DNA of 64,000 bases, taken from Modestobacter marinus (GTDB lineage: Bacteria; Actinomycetota; Actinomycetes; Mycobacteriales; Geodermatophilaceae). Location: contig NZ_JAAMPA010000001.1 in NCBI RefSeq assembly GCF_011758655.1, positions 3,224,001 through 3,288,000 on the forward strand, in the 5' to 3' direction. Under the pieces are notes generated by a model. That model did not search any database and was not told where the DNA came from. It saw only the letters and a list, made by a program, of their open reading frames with translations. Below, piece after piece: positions 9,426-17,286 of this stretch; positions within the stretch are counted from its first letter, which is position 1; each line of letters starts with the position of its first letter. Made by a program: the position numbers and the translations under genes.

Positions 9426-10494
9426 TCCGCGCCGCCCGGTACCGCTCGACGTAGCGGAAGAAGCTGTCGCGGGAGTCCCGGCTCTGGGTGAACCCGGCCC
9501 GGCGGCTCTTGTTCATGTCGGTCAGCACCTCGATCTCCCGACCGAGGTCGCTGTCGGTGTGCCACCAGGAGGCGATCCGGCCGAGGTCGGGTTCGACCAG
9601 CCCGTGCTCGGCGGCGATGCCGGCCCAGACGTCCTCGGTGCCGGCCATGTTCTCGGTGAGCGGGCGGATCCGTCCCTCGTAGCCCTCCCACGGCAGGCCG
9701 AAGTGGTCCGCGATCTGCGGCCACAGCCAGCGCCAGCGGAAGACGTCGCCGTTGGCGGTGTTGAAGGCCTGGTCGTGCCCCGCCTCGGTCGCTGCGGCCC
9801 AGATGATCTGGTCGGCAAGGAGGTCGGCGTCGGTCACGTCGGTGACGCTGTCCCACTGCGTGCTCGACCCGGGGAAGACGAACGGGCGCCCCGTCTGCCG
9901 GCAGATCGCGGCGTACGCCGACAGCGTCAGCACCATGTTCATCGCGTTGCCCACGGCGAAGCCGAACACCGTGTGCGACCGGTGGACGCTCCAGGTGAAC
10001 CCGGCGCGGGCGGCGGCGGCGAAGAGCTCGTCCTCCTGCGCGTAGTAGAAGTTCGGCGCGTCCAGGCGGGGCTCGTCCTCGTGGAACGGCGTGTCGGGCA
10101 TCTCGCCCTGCGCGTAGGCCTCGAAGGGGCCGAGGTAGTGCTTCAGGCCGGTCATCAGCGCCGCGTGCCGCACCGACCGGGCGGGCTCGAGCGCCTGGAG
10201 CACGTTGCGGACGGCGGCGCCGTTGACCGCGATGTTCTCCGCCTCCGTGGCCTGCCGGGTCCAGGCGGTGATGGCGACGAGCTCGGGGGTCAGGCCCGCC
10301 AGCGCGGTGGACAGCCCCGCAGGGTCGGCCAGGTCCGCCTGCACGGGGTGCACGCCCTCGCCGGGCGCCCGCCCGCTGCGGGAGAGCCCGTGGACCTCCC
10401 ACCCCTGGGCGGTCAGCCGCTCCGCCAGGTTCTGGCCGACGATCCCCGTCGCGCCCACGACGAGGGCCTGCCGGGGCCGGGCTGGTGCAGTCAT
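9415..10494 (-). CDS. SDR reductase of the progesterone 5-beta-reductase/iridoid synthase-like (PRISE) group
   Basis: A 359-residue extended short-chain dehydrogenase. The nucleotide-binding motif GATGIVG lies at 14-20. Residues around ALMTGLKHYLGPFEAY and APNFYYAQEDEL match the plant-like and bacterial PRISE enone reductases, in which a Lys and a Tyr replace the usual YxxxK arrangement. Such enzymes reduce alpha,beta-unsaturated carbonyls with NADPH. ATG 10494 is preceded by AGGAGAC. A TetR gene lies 103 bp upstream on the same strand. Substrate is unknown. Confidence 0.8.
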   Translation of the reverse strand: MTAPARPRQALVVGATGIVGQNLAERLTAQGWEVHGLSRSGRAPGEGVHPVQADLADPAGLSTALAGLTPELVAITAWTRQATEAENIAVNGAAVRNVLQALEPARSVRHAALMTGLKHYLGPFEAYAQGEMPDTPFHEDEPRLDAPNFYYAQEDELFAAAARAGFTWSVHRSHTVFGFAVGNAMNMVLTLSAYAAICRQTGRPFVFPGSSTQWDSVTDVTDADLLADQIIWAAATEAGHDQAFNTANGDVFRWRWLWPQIADHFGLPWEGYEGRIRPLTENMAGTEDVWAGIAAEHGLVEPDLGRIASWWHTDSDLGREIEVLTDMNKSRRAGFTQSRDSRDSFFRYVERYRAARIIP

Positions 10495-10597
10495 CTGGGA
10501 AGGGTCTCCTGTCGGTGGCGCACGGCGCTGACGCGCCCGCGCAGGTGGTCGCCGGGGTGGTCAATCGTGTCCCCGGGAGCCTCGCACCGACCCGGAC

Positions 10598-11278
10598 TCA
10601 CCGCGTGGTGAGGTGGGCGACGACCAGGTCACACAGCAGCTCCCGTTGGTGGGCGCGGGTCGCCGGGTCGAGCATGTCCCGGTCGAAGATGGCCCGGAAG
10701 GTGTGCCGGTTGGCGGTCCGGAAGACGCAGAACGCGCTGATCACCTGGTGCACGTCGAGCGCGTCGACGTCGTCGCGGAACAGCCCGTCGTCCCGGCCGC
10801 GCTGCAGGATGGCGCCCAGCACGTCGACGGCCGGGGCGGCCAGCCCGGCCAGGGCCGGTGAGCCGGCCAGGTGCTCGGCCCGGTGGATGTTCTCGATGCT
10901 CACCAGCCGGATGAACTCCGGGTGCGCCTCGTGGTGGTCGAAGGTGAGCCCGGCGAGCTCGCGGAGCGCGGCCACCGGCTCGAGGTGCTCGACGTCCACC
11001 TGCTGTTCCAGGGCGCGGATCCGGCCGTAGGCCTGCTCCAGCACAGCCACGTAGAGCTGCTCCTTGCCGCCGAAGTAGTAGTAGATCATCCGCTTGGTCG
11101 TGCTCAGCTTGTCGGCGATCTCGTTGACCCGGGCCCCGGCGTACCCGCGGTCGGCGAACTCCGCGGTGGCCACGGCCAGGATCTCCGCGCGGGTCCGGTC
11201 GGCGTCCCGGGTGCGCTCCACCGGGCGCACCGGGGGCTCCTCGGTGCCGGGCTCGCTGTCCGGGCGGCGCGCGGTCAC
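10598..11278 (-). CDS. TetR-family regulator, divergent from qsuB
   Basis: A 226-residue repressor. After a charged 27-residue lead, the HTH runs about 28-75 (AEILAVATAEFADRGY, then TTKRMIYYYFGGKEQLY). The C-terminal ligand domain is the TetR type common near aromatic-acid genes. It starts 164 bp from the oppositely oriented qsuB gene. An ACCATTTGGT palindrome lies in that gap, so it probably represses qsuB and perhaps itself; an aromatic or hydroaromatic acid would be the effector. The SDR gene downstream on the same strand could also belong to its transcript. Effector and target are inferred from position. Confidence 0.88.
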   Translation of the reverse strand: MTARRPDSEPGTEEPPVRPVERTRDADRTRAEILAVATAEFADRGYAGARVNEIADKLSTTKRMIYYYFGGKEQLYVAVLEQAYGRIRALEQQVDVEHLEPVAALRELAGLTFDHHEAHPEFIRLVSIENIHRAEHLAGSPALAGLAAPAVDVLGAILQRGRDDGLFRDDVDALDVHQVISAFCVFRTANRHTFRAIFDRDMLDPATRAHQRELLCDLVVAHLTTR

Positions 11279-11413
11279 GGTCTCCTCCTGCGTGGACGGA
11301 CGGTCCGGCGGAGCCTATGCACACCGCGGCCCGCGCGGGCCCCGGGACCGGGACGGGGCTCCGGCGGGGGGACTGGCGCGCCGTCGTCCGATGTGGTCGG
11401 CTGTCGGTAACTC

Positions 11414-11423
11414 ACCATTTGGT
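11414..11423 (+). promoter_or_regulatory. Short palindrome upstream of qsuB, probable TetR site
   Basis: ACCA-TT-TGGT is an interrupted palindrome 20 bp before the qsuB start and inside the TetR/qsuB divergent gap. A TACATA element at 11423-11428 follows and could be a -10 box, so a bound repressor would cover it. Confidence 0.4.
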
Positions 11424-11442
11424 ACATACGAGAGCAGGGTCC

Positions 11443-13341
11443 ATGCCGCCAGCCCGCCGACCGCAGCCGACGGACGGCGCCGTGCCCGCCGCGCGGCCTC
11501 GCCGGGGGATCGCCACGGTGTGCCTGTCCGGGACGCTGGAGGACAAGCTCACCGCCGCGGCGGCCGCGGGCTTCGACGGCATCGAGGTGTTCGAGCCGGA
11601 CCTGATCGCCTCCCCGTGGTCGCCGGCCGAGCTGGCGGTGCGCTGTGCCGACCTCGGCCTGTCGATCGACCTCTACCAGCCCTTCCGCGACCTGGACTCG
11701 ACCGACCCCGTGCGCTTCGCCGCCAACCTGCGCCGCGCCGAACGGAAGTTCGACGTGATGGGCGCGCTCGGCGTCGACACCGTGCTGGTCTGCTCCTCCG
11801 TCGCCCCGGACGCGGTGGCCGACGTCGACCAGCTCGCCGAGCAGCTGTCGACCGCCGCGGCGCGGGCCGAGCTGCGCGGACTGCGGATCGCCTACGAGGC
11901 GCTCGCCTGGGGCCGGCACGTCTCGACCTGGGACGTCTCCTGGGACGCCGTCCGCCGGGCCGACTCGGCCGCGCTGGGGCTGTGCCTGGACAGCTTCCAC
12001 GTCCTCTCCCGCGGCGGTGACCCGGCCGGCTTCGCCGCGGTGCCGGGGGAGAAGCTGTTCTTCCTCCAGCTGGCCGACGCCCCGCAGCTGACCATGGACG
12101 TGCTGCAGTGGAGCCGGCACCACCGGCTCTTCCCCGGGCAGGGCGCCTTCGACCTGCCCGGCTTCCTCGGCGCCGTGCTCACGGCCGGGTACCGCGGGCC
12201 GTTGTCGCTGGAGGTGTTCAACGACGTGTACCGCCAGTCCGACCCGGCGCGCACCGCCGTGGACGCCATGCGCTCGCTGCAGTGGCTCGAGGAGGCGCTC
12301 GCCCTGGCCGACCCCGCCGCCGGGCTCCACCGGCCGCCGGCCGCACCGCAGCTGTCCGGGTGGTCGTTCACCGAGCTGGCCGTCGACGGCGTCTCCGGCC
12401 CGCAGGTCGGGGAGGCGCTCGCGGCCCTGGGGTTCACCCACACCGGCCAGCACCGCTCCAAGCCGGTGCAGCTGTGGGAGCAGGAGGCGGCGCGGGTGCT
12501 GCTCAACGCCTCCGTCGTCCGGGCCGGCGCGCCGGGGGAGGCCGCGGTCTCCGCGCTGGGGCTGGAGAGCAGCGACCCGCAGCGCTCGGCCGTCCGTGCC
12601 GAGGCGATGAGCGCACCGGTGCTCCCGCGGACCCGCGGGGCGACCGAGGCCGAGCTGTCCGCGGTCGCGGCCCCCGACGGCACGGAGGTGTTCTTCACCC
12701 GCACCGGGCCCGACGGCTGGCCGGCCGACTTCCTGCCCACCGGCGCCCCACCCGCGGCGGGTGCCGGGCTCACCGGCATCGACCACGTCGCTCTCGCGCA
12801 GCCCTTCGACGCCTTCGACGAGGCCGGGCTGTTCTACCGCGCGGTGCTCGGCCTGGAGCCGCAGCAGGTCACCGAGCTGGCCGCACCCTTCGGTCTGGTG
12901 CGCACCCGGGCGGTGACCGGCCCCGACCGCGCGGTGCGGCTGACCCTCTCCGCCTCCTCCCTGCGCCGCGGCGGCTGGGCTCCCCGGGTCCCCGAACCGC
13001 AGTACCTCGCCTTCGCCACCGACGACGTCGTGGCGACGGCGGAGCGGCTGCGGGCCGCCGGCGCCCCGCTGCTGCGGCTGCCGGAGAACTACGCCGACGA
13101 CCTCGAGGCCCGGTTCGACCTCCCCGCCGACCTGCTGGCCGCCATCCGCGAGCACGGGCTGATGTACGAGGAGGACGTGCACGGCGCCTGCCTGCAGCTG
13201 GCGACCGAGGTCCTCGGTGACCGGTTCTTCGTCGTGGTCGTGCAGCGGCTGGGGGGCTACGACGGGTACGGCAATGCCGATGCGCCGGTCCGGATGGCCG
13301 CCCACCGCCGTCAGCGGCGCGCCGCGGCGGTGTCCCGGTGA
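11443..13341 (+). CDS. qsuB: QsuB-type fusion: 3-dehydroshikimate dehydratase plus HPPD-like VOC domain
   Basis: A 632-residue two-part enzyme. Residues 22-290 form a xylose-isomerase-like TIM barrel whose metal ligands are visible in AYEAL (Glu), LCLDSFH (Asp/His), FLQLADA (Gln) and SLEVFND (Glu). This domain converts 3-dehydroshikimate to protocatechuate. Residues 345-620 resemble 4-hydroxyphenylpyruvate dioxygenase. IDHVAL supplies His448, but the second iron-ligand position reads PQYLAF with Tyr521, so classical HPPD activity is doubtful. The layout matches Corynebacterium QsuB. ATG 11443 is chosen because the barrel starts soon after. A TIM-barrel gene follows 40 bp on, and the TetR gene is divergent. 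Confidence 0.92.
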   Translation: MPPARRPQPTDGAVPAARPRRGIATVCLSGTLEDKLTAAAAAGFDGIEVFEPDLIASPWSPAELAVRCADLGLSIDLYQPFRDLDSTDPVRFAANLRRAERKFDVMGALGVDTVLVCSSVAPDAVADVDQLAEQLSTAAARAELRGLRIAYEALAWGRHVSTWDVSWDAVRRADSAALGLCLDSFHVLSRGGDPAGFAAVPGEKLFFLQLADAPQLTMDVLQWSRHHRLFPGQGAFDLPGFLGAVLTAGYRGPLSLEVFNDVYRQSDPARTAVDAMRSLQWLEEALALADPAAGLHRPPAAPQLSGWSFTELAVDGVSGPQVGEALAALGFTHTGQHRSKPVQLWEQEAARVLLNASVVRAGAPGEAAVSALGLESSDPQRSAVRAEAMSAPVLPRTRGATEAELSAVAAPDGTEVFFTRTGPDGWPADFLPTGAPPAAGAGLTGIDHVALAQPFDAFDEAGLFYRAVLGLEPQQVTELAAPFGLVRTRAVTGPDRAVRLTLSASSLRRGGWAPRVPEPQYLAFATDDVVATAERLRAAGAPLLRLPENYADDLEARFDLPADLLAAIREHGLMYEEDVHGACLQLATEVLGDRFFVVVVQRLGGYDGYGNADAPVRMAAHRRQRRAAAVSR

Positions 13342-13381
13342 CACCGGCCGGCTCTGCCGACATCGAGAGGACGGACGTGTC

Positions 13382-14176
13382 GTGAACCGGTTGGCCGTAC
13401 ACCAGTCGGTGGTGCACCCGCGCAGCCCCGTCGAGCTCACCGAGCTGCTGGCCGGCACCGGCTGGGACTCGATCGGCCTGCACGTCGGAGCCGTGGCCGA
13501 GGTCGAGCCGTGGTGGTCCGGTGGCGCGGGGGAGCGCAACCTGCAGCGGCTCGTCGACGAGCTCCTCGAGACGCGGGTGACGGTGCTGGACGTCGGCCGG
13601 GTGCAGCTCGGCGGCACCCTGCCCGACGACCACGTGCACGCCGCCCACGGGCGGGTGCTGGACCTGGGCGCCCGGTTCGGTGCCCGCCACGTCACGGCGC
13701 GCTTCGATCCGGCGACCGCGGCCGGACAGGAGCTGGCCGAGCAGGTCGACGTCTTCGGCCGGCTGGTCGAGCAGGCCCGCCCCTACCGGCTGCTGCCGCT
13801 GCTCGCGCCGCTGCCGGTCGACCGCCCGGACCTGCTCGCCGGCGCGGCGGCCGTCGTGCGTCCCAGCGGGGGCGGCGTCGTCCTGGACGTGCCGGTCGGC
13901 AGCTGCACGCCGGCCGGGGTCGAGGCGGCCGTCGACGTGCTCGGCGAGTCCCTCGGCTACGTCCGGCTCAGCGCGCGGCAGGTCGAACGGGCCGGTGAGG
14001 TCACCGCCGGCCTGCTCGCCACCTTCCCGCCGCACGTCCCGGTCGCGCTCGGCGGCGACGACTCCGTCGGCGTGCTCACCGACGACCCCACCGCCCGGCT
14101 GGACCGGCTGCACGGCCTGGTCGACCAGATGCTCGAACACCCCCGGGCGCGCGCCCGCCGGCTGGCCGCCGGCTGA
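13382..14176 (+). CDS. Sugar-phosphate-isomerase-like TIM barrel lacking metal ligands
   Basis: A 264-residue protein with the pattern of the xylose isomerase-like TIM-barrel superfamily: about eight beta/alpha units and a start resembling the SVVHPRSPVELTELL opening. The usual Glu, Asp/His, His and Glu metal ligands are not found where expected: the strands read LLPLLAPL, VLDVPVG, YVRLSARQ and VALGGDD. It is therefore probably not a metal-dependent isomerase. GTG 13382 is preceded by GAGAGGAC. It follows qsuB by 40 bp, likely in one transcript, so a role in hydroaromatic catabolism or in binding a pathway intermediate is inferred only from position. Confidence 0.65.
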   Translation: MNRLAVHQSVVHPRSPVELTELLAGTGWDSIGLHVGAVAEVEPWWSGGAGERNLQRLVDELLETRVTVLDVGRVQLGGTLPDDHVHAAHGRVLDLGARFGARHVTARFDPATAAGQELAEQVDVFGRLVEQARPYRLLPLLAPLPVDRPDLLAGAAAVVRPSGGGVVLDVPVGSCTPAGVEAAVDVLGESLGYVRLSARQVERAGEVTAGLLATFPPHVPVALGGDDSVGVLTDDPTARLDRLHGLVDQMLEHPRARARRLAAG

Positions 14177-14246
14177 CCCGGGGCCGCGACCGGCGCGGCG
14201 GCCGGCCCGGCCGGGCGAGGCCGGTCACGCCCAGGGGTGCTCGGGC

Positions 14247-15278
14247 TCACGAGGTCAGATGCGGGGTGAGCAGTCGGGCCGGGTTGACCACCGTCATCTG
14301 GTGGACGTCGTCCTCGGTGGCCCCGCCGGCGAGCAGCAGGGGGACCACCCGCGTCGGGATGTTCTCGAAGCGCCAGTGCGGTGCGTGGCGGGCCCGCCAC
14401 GACGGTGGCGTGACGCGGCTGAAGCAGGCCGCGTCGTGGGAGAGCACCATCCGGTCGGCGTACCCCAGCCGCAGCAGCGCCAGCACGGTGGCGACGCGGC
14501 GGTCGTCGGGAAGGACGTGCTCCATGCCGAACCGGTCCATGCCGATGGTCGACCCGGCGTCCATCAGCACCCGCAGGTACGTGAGGTCCTCGGTGTCCCC
14601 GGAGTGGCCGATGACCACCCGGTCCAGTGGCACGCCCTGCTTCCGCAGGAACGCCTGCTGGTCCAGCCCGTTGCGCAGGGCCGGCCGGCTGTGCGTGGTG
14701 ATCGGGACGCCGGTCTGCTGGGCGGCCACCGCGGCGGCGGTCATCACCCGGGCGACGTCCTCGGTGATGCCCGCCTCGTCGGTGACGACCTTGAGCATCC
14801 CGGCCCGGACGCCGGTGCCGGCGATGCCCTCCTCGATGTCGGCGAGGAAGAACTCGATCAGCGGGTCGGGGCCGCCGACCAGCAGCCCCGGCCCGTGGGT
14901 GCCGAAGTAGGGCGGCAGCACGTCGGCGGTGTAGTAGCCGGTCGAGGCGATCAGGTGCACCGGCACCCGCTCGGCCACGGGCACCAGGCGGGCGACGTCC
15001 CGGCCGAGGCCCAGCACGGTCAGGTCGACCACCGTGCGGACGCCGAGGTCGCGCAACCGGGTCAGCGCGGTGACGGCCCGGTCGACGGCGGTGGCCGGCT
15101 CCCACTCCGGGTGCGGGTGGTTGAGGTCGAGCTCCGGGCTGCTGACGAAGACGTGCTCGTGGACCAGCGTCGTCCCGAGCTGCTCGGGGTGCACCGGGCC
15201 GCGGAAGGTCTGCACCACCGCCCCGGGGCGCTCCTGTGCGGAGTCGCCCCGGGGCTGGGTGCGGAGGGCGTCGGTCAC
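14247..15278 (-). CDS. Phosphotriesterase-like metal hydrolase / lactonase
   Basis: A 343-residue amidohydrolase-fold enzyme of the phosphotriesterase family. Two metal ions are expected, with ligands seen as HEHVF (His pair), MLKVVTDE (carboxylated Lys), THSR (His), IGHSGD (His) and LSHDAAC (Asp). Natural substrates of the group are mostly lactones. The start overlaps the end of dctP by 4 bp, making it the last gene of the dctQM-qsuD-dctP operon. A role in opening a lactone or ester of a hydroaromatic acid taken up by the TRAP system is inferred. The first 20 residues are unconserved, so a later start is possible. Confidence 0.88.
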   Translation of the reverse strand: MTDALRTQPRGDSAQERPGAVVQTFRGPVHPEQLGTTLVHEHVFVSSPELDLNHPHPEWEPATAVDRAVTALTRLRDLGVRTVVDLTVLGLGRDVARLVPVAERVPVHLIASTGYYTADVLPPYFGTHGPGLLVGGPDPLIEFFLADIEEGIAGTGVRAGMLKVVTDEAGITEDVARVMTAAAVAAQQTGVPITTHSRPALRNGLDQQAFLRKQGVPLDRVVIGHSGDTEDLTYLRVLMDAGSTIGMDRFGMEHVLPDDRRVATVLALLRLGYADRMVLSHDAACFSRVTPPSWRARHAPHWRFENIPTRVVPLLLAGGATEDDVHQMTVVNPARLLTPHLTS

Positions 15279-16306
15279 TCGGCCGAGTCGCGGATGGCCT
15301 CGTAGACGCTGAGCTGCTCCTCGCTCAGGTTGGCCCGCAGGTACTCCTCGGCCTGGGTGCGGAAGGCGTCGACGTCCACGTCCTCCACGACCTCGAACTC
15401 ACCGCCCGAGGTCCACTCGTCGAGGACCTGCTGCTCGTCCTCCGCGACGCACTCGGGCACCTGCTCGACGGCTGCCGCGACCGCGGCGTCGAGGGCCTCG
15501 CGCTGCTCGTCGGACAGCTCCTCGACGCCCGGGCCGGCGATCACCAGGTTGGAGTTCTCCTGGTGGGCGGACAGGCTGAGGAAGTCCTGCACCTCGCCGA
15601 GGTTCTGGGCGTCGATGTTGACGATCGGGTTCTCCTGGCCGTCGACGATGCCCTGCTGGAGAGCCAGGTACAGCTCCTCGTAGGCCACCTCGGTCGGCTC
15701 CGCGCCCAGGGCGCGGGCGTTCATCAGGTACTGCGGCGAGTTGGGGAACCGCATCCGCAGGCCCTCCAGGTCGCCGGGCTCCCGGATCGGCTGGCCGGCG
15801 GTGAAGTGCCGGGCGCCGGCGGACCAGGCACCGAGCACGCTGGCGCCGGTGGCGTCGGCGAAGCCCTGGGTCAGCTCGTCGGAGGCGTCGCTGCCGAAGA
15901 AGGTGGCCAGGTGCTCCCCGTCGTCGAAGGCGTACGCCGCGTCGACGACGCTCATCGGCTCGTACACCGCCCCGAGCGCCGAGGCGCCCTGGATGTCCAG
16001 GTCGACGTCGCCGGAGATGACCGACTGGATGCGGTCGGCGTCGCCGCCGAGCTGGCTGCTCGGGAAGATCTCCACGGTCACGCCGACGTCGGCGGCCTCG
16101 AGCTCGTCGGCGATGACCTGCGCACCGCACCGGTGCTGCGGCTGCTGCTCGGTGTAGCTGTGCGCGAGGGTCAGCTCCACCTCGCCGCCGCCGCCACCGG
16201 CCTCTCCGCCGCCGGCGTCGTCGCCGCCACAGGCGGTGGCGAGCAGGAGCGGGAGGAGGGCGGAGGCCGCGAGGAGCGGGCGGGTGGGGAGGGGACGGTG
16301 GGTCAT
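15275..16306 (-). CDS. dctP: TRAP transporter substrate-binding lipoprotein DctP
   Basis: A 343-residue extracytoplasmic solute receptor. Residues 1-26 are a lipoprotein signal ending in LLATAC, with the lipid-modified Cys at about 26, then a Gly/Glu-rich linker. The DctP fold follows, including SGDVDLDIQGASALG, PGDLEGLRMRFPNSP and the conserved arginine (LRMRFP) that binds a substrate carboxylate. A C-terminal helical tail completes it. ATG 16306 has a GAAGGGAAAG ribosome site. It lies fourth in an operon, after the two permeases and the dehydrogenase, and overlaps the hydrolase. The dehydrogenase suggests the ligand is shikimate, quinate or a derivative. Confidence 0.92.
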   Translation of the reverse strand: MTHRPLPTRPLLAASALLPLLLATACGGDDAGGGEAGGGGGEVELTLAHSYTEQQPQHRCGAQVIADELEAADVGVTVEIFPSSQLGGDADRIQSVISGDVDLDIQGASALGAVYEPMSVVDAAYAFDDGEHLATFFGSDASDELTQGFADATGASVLGAWSAGARHFTAGQPIREPGDLEGLRMRFPNSPQYLMNARALGAEPTEVAYEELYLALQQGIVDGQENPIVNIDAQNLGEVQDFLSLSAHQENSNLVIAGPGVEELSDEQREALDAAVAAAVEQVPECVAEDEQQVLDEWTSGGEFEVVEDVDVDAFRTQAEEYLRANLSEEQLSVYEAIRDSAE

Positions 16307-16329
16307 GGTCTTTCCCTTCGTCGGGATTC

Positions 16330-17286
16330 TCAGTGCTCGGTCGGTCGGGCGGTCGGGCGGTGTGCGGGTCGGGTGCCGGACGGCAGCCCGTCGCCGTCGA
16401 TCTCGGCGGCGACGAGCTCGTCGAAGTCGGCGAACATGGCCGGCCGGGCCGCCGCACGGCCGAGGAAGAGCTCGAAGGAGTCCGCGGCCTGGTTCACGGC
16501 CATCCCGGCGCCGGTCATCACCCGGCACCCCAGGGCGGTCGCCTCCTTCACCAGCTCGGTCAGCAGCGGCCGGTAGACGATGTCGGCGACCCAGAGGTCC
16601 TCGCGCAGCAGGCCGGCGGGCACCGGGCTGCCGGGGTGGGCCGCCATCCCCATCGGGGTGGCGTTCACCAGGCCGGACGCCTCGGCGAGCAGGTCGGGCA
16701 GTTCCTCCGGCGCGCAGACCGTCGTCGACACCTGGTTGCCGGCTGCCGCGAGCGCGTCGATCAGCTGCTGGGCGCGGACCGCGTCGCGGTCGACCACCGA
16801 CAGGTGCGCCACGCCCTGGCCGGCGAGGGCGTGCGCGACGGCGCCCCCCGCGCCGCCGGCGCCGATCAGGACGACCCGCTCGAGCGGGACCCCCGGCAGC
16901 CCGGCCCGCAGGGCGGCGGCGAAGCCGGTCACGTCGGTGTTGTGACCCCGGGTGCGACCGTCCTCGACCACGATCGTGTTGATCGCGCCGATGGCGGCGG
17001 CCTCCGGAGCCAGCTCGTCGACGAGTGGCGCCATCACCTGCTTGACCGGGTGGGTGACGTTGAGGCCGTCGAAGCCGAGCTCGACCGCGGCGCGCAGCAG
17101 GCCCCGCAGGTGGTCCGGCCGCAGGGCGTCGTCCGGCAGCTCGACGGTCTTGTAGGTGTAGCGCAGGCCCTGCCGTGCGCCCTCCCGTTCGTGCAGCTCG
17201 GGGGAGAGCGACGGCCCGATGCCCTGGCCGAGGAGCCCGGCGAGGAAGGACCGGCGGGCAGCCGGCGGCGGTGCGGAGGCGGTCAC
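16330..17286 (-). CDS. Quinate/shikimate dehydrogenase, probably NAD-dependent and catabolic
   Basis: A 318-residue AroE-fold enzyme that oxidises shikimate (or quinate) to its 3-dehydro form. The catalytic lysine lies in GLNVTHPVKQ and its partner Asp in HNTDVTGF. The cofactor loop is GAGGAGGAVA. The next strand ends LSVVDRD, with Asp where NADP-specific AroE enzymes carry NRT. This suggests NAD, as in Corynebacterium QsuD. The GTG start at 17286 overlaps the dctM stop by 3 bp and dctP follows after 23 bp, so it sits inside a TRAP operon rather than with biosynthetic aro genes. A catabolic role feeding QsuB is strongly suggested. Confidence 0.9.
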   Translation of the reverse strand: MTASAPPPAARRSFLAGLLGQGIGPSLSPELHEREGARQGLRYTYKTVELPDDALRPDHLRGLLRAAVELGFDGLNVTHPVKQVMAPLVDELAPEAAAIGAINTIVVEDGRTRGHNTDVTGFAAALRAGLPGVPLERVVLIGAGGAGGAVAHALAGQGVAHLSVVDRDAVRAQQLIDALAAAGNQVSTTVCAPEELPDLLAEASGLVNATPMGMAAHPGSPVPAGLLREDLWVADIVYRPLLTELVKEATALGCRVMTGAGMAVNQAADSFELFLGRAAARPAMFADFDELVAAEIDGDGLPSGTRPAHRPTARPTEH

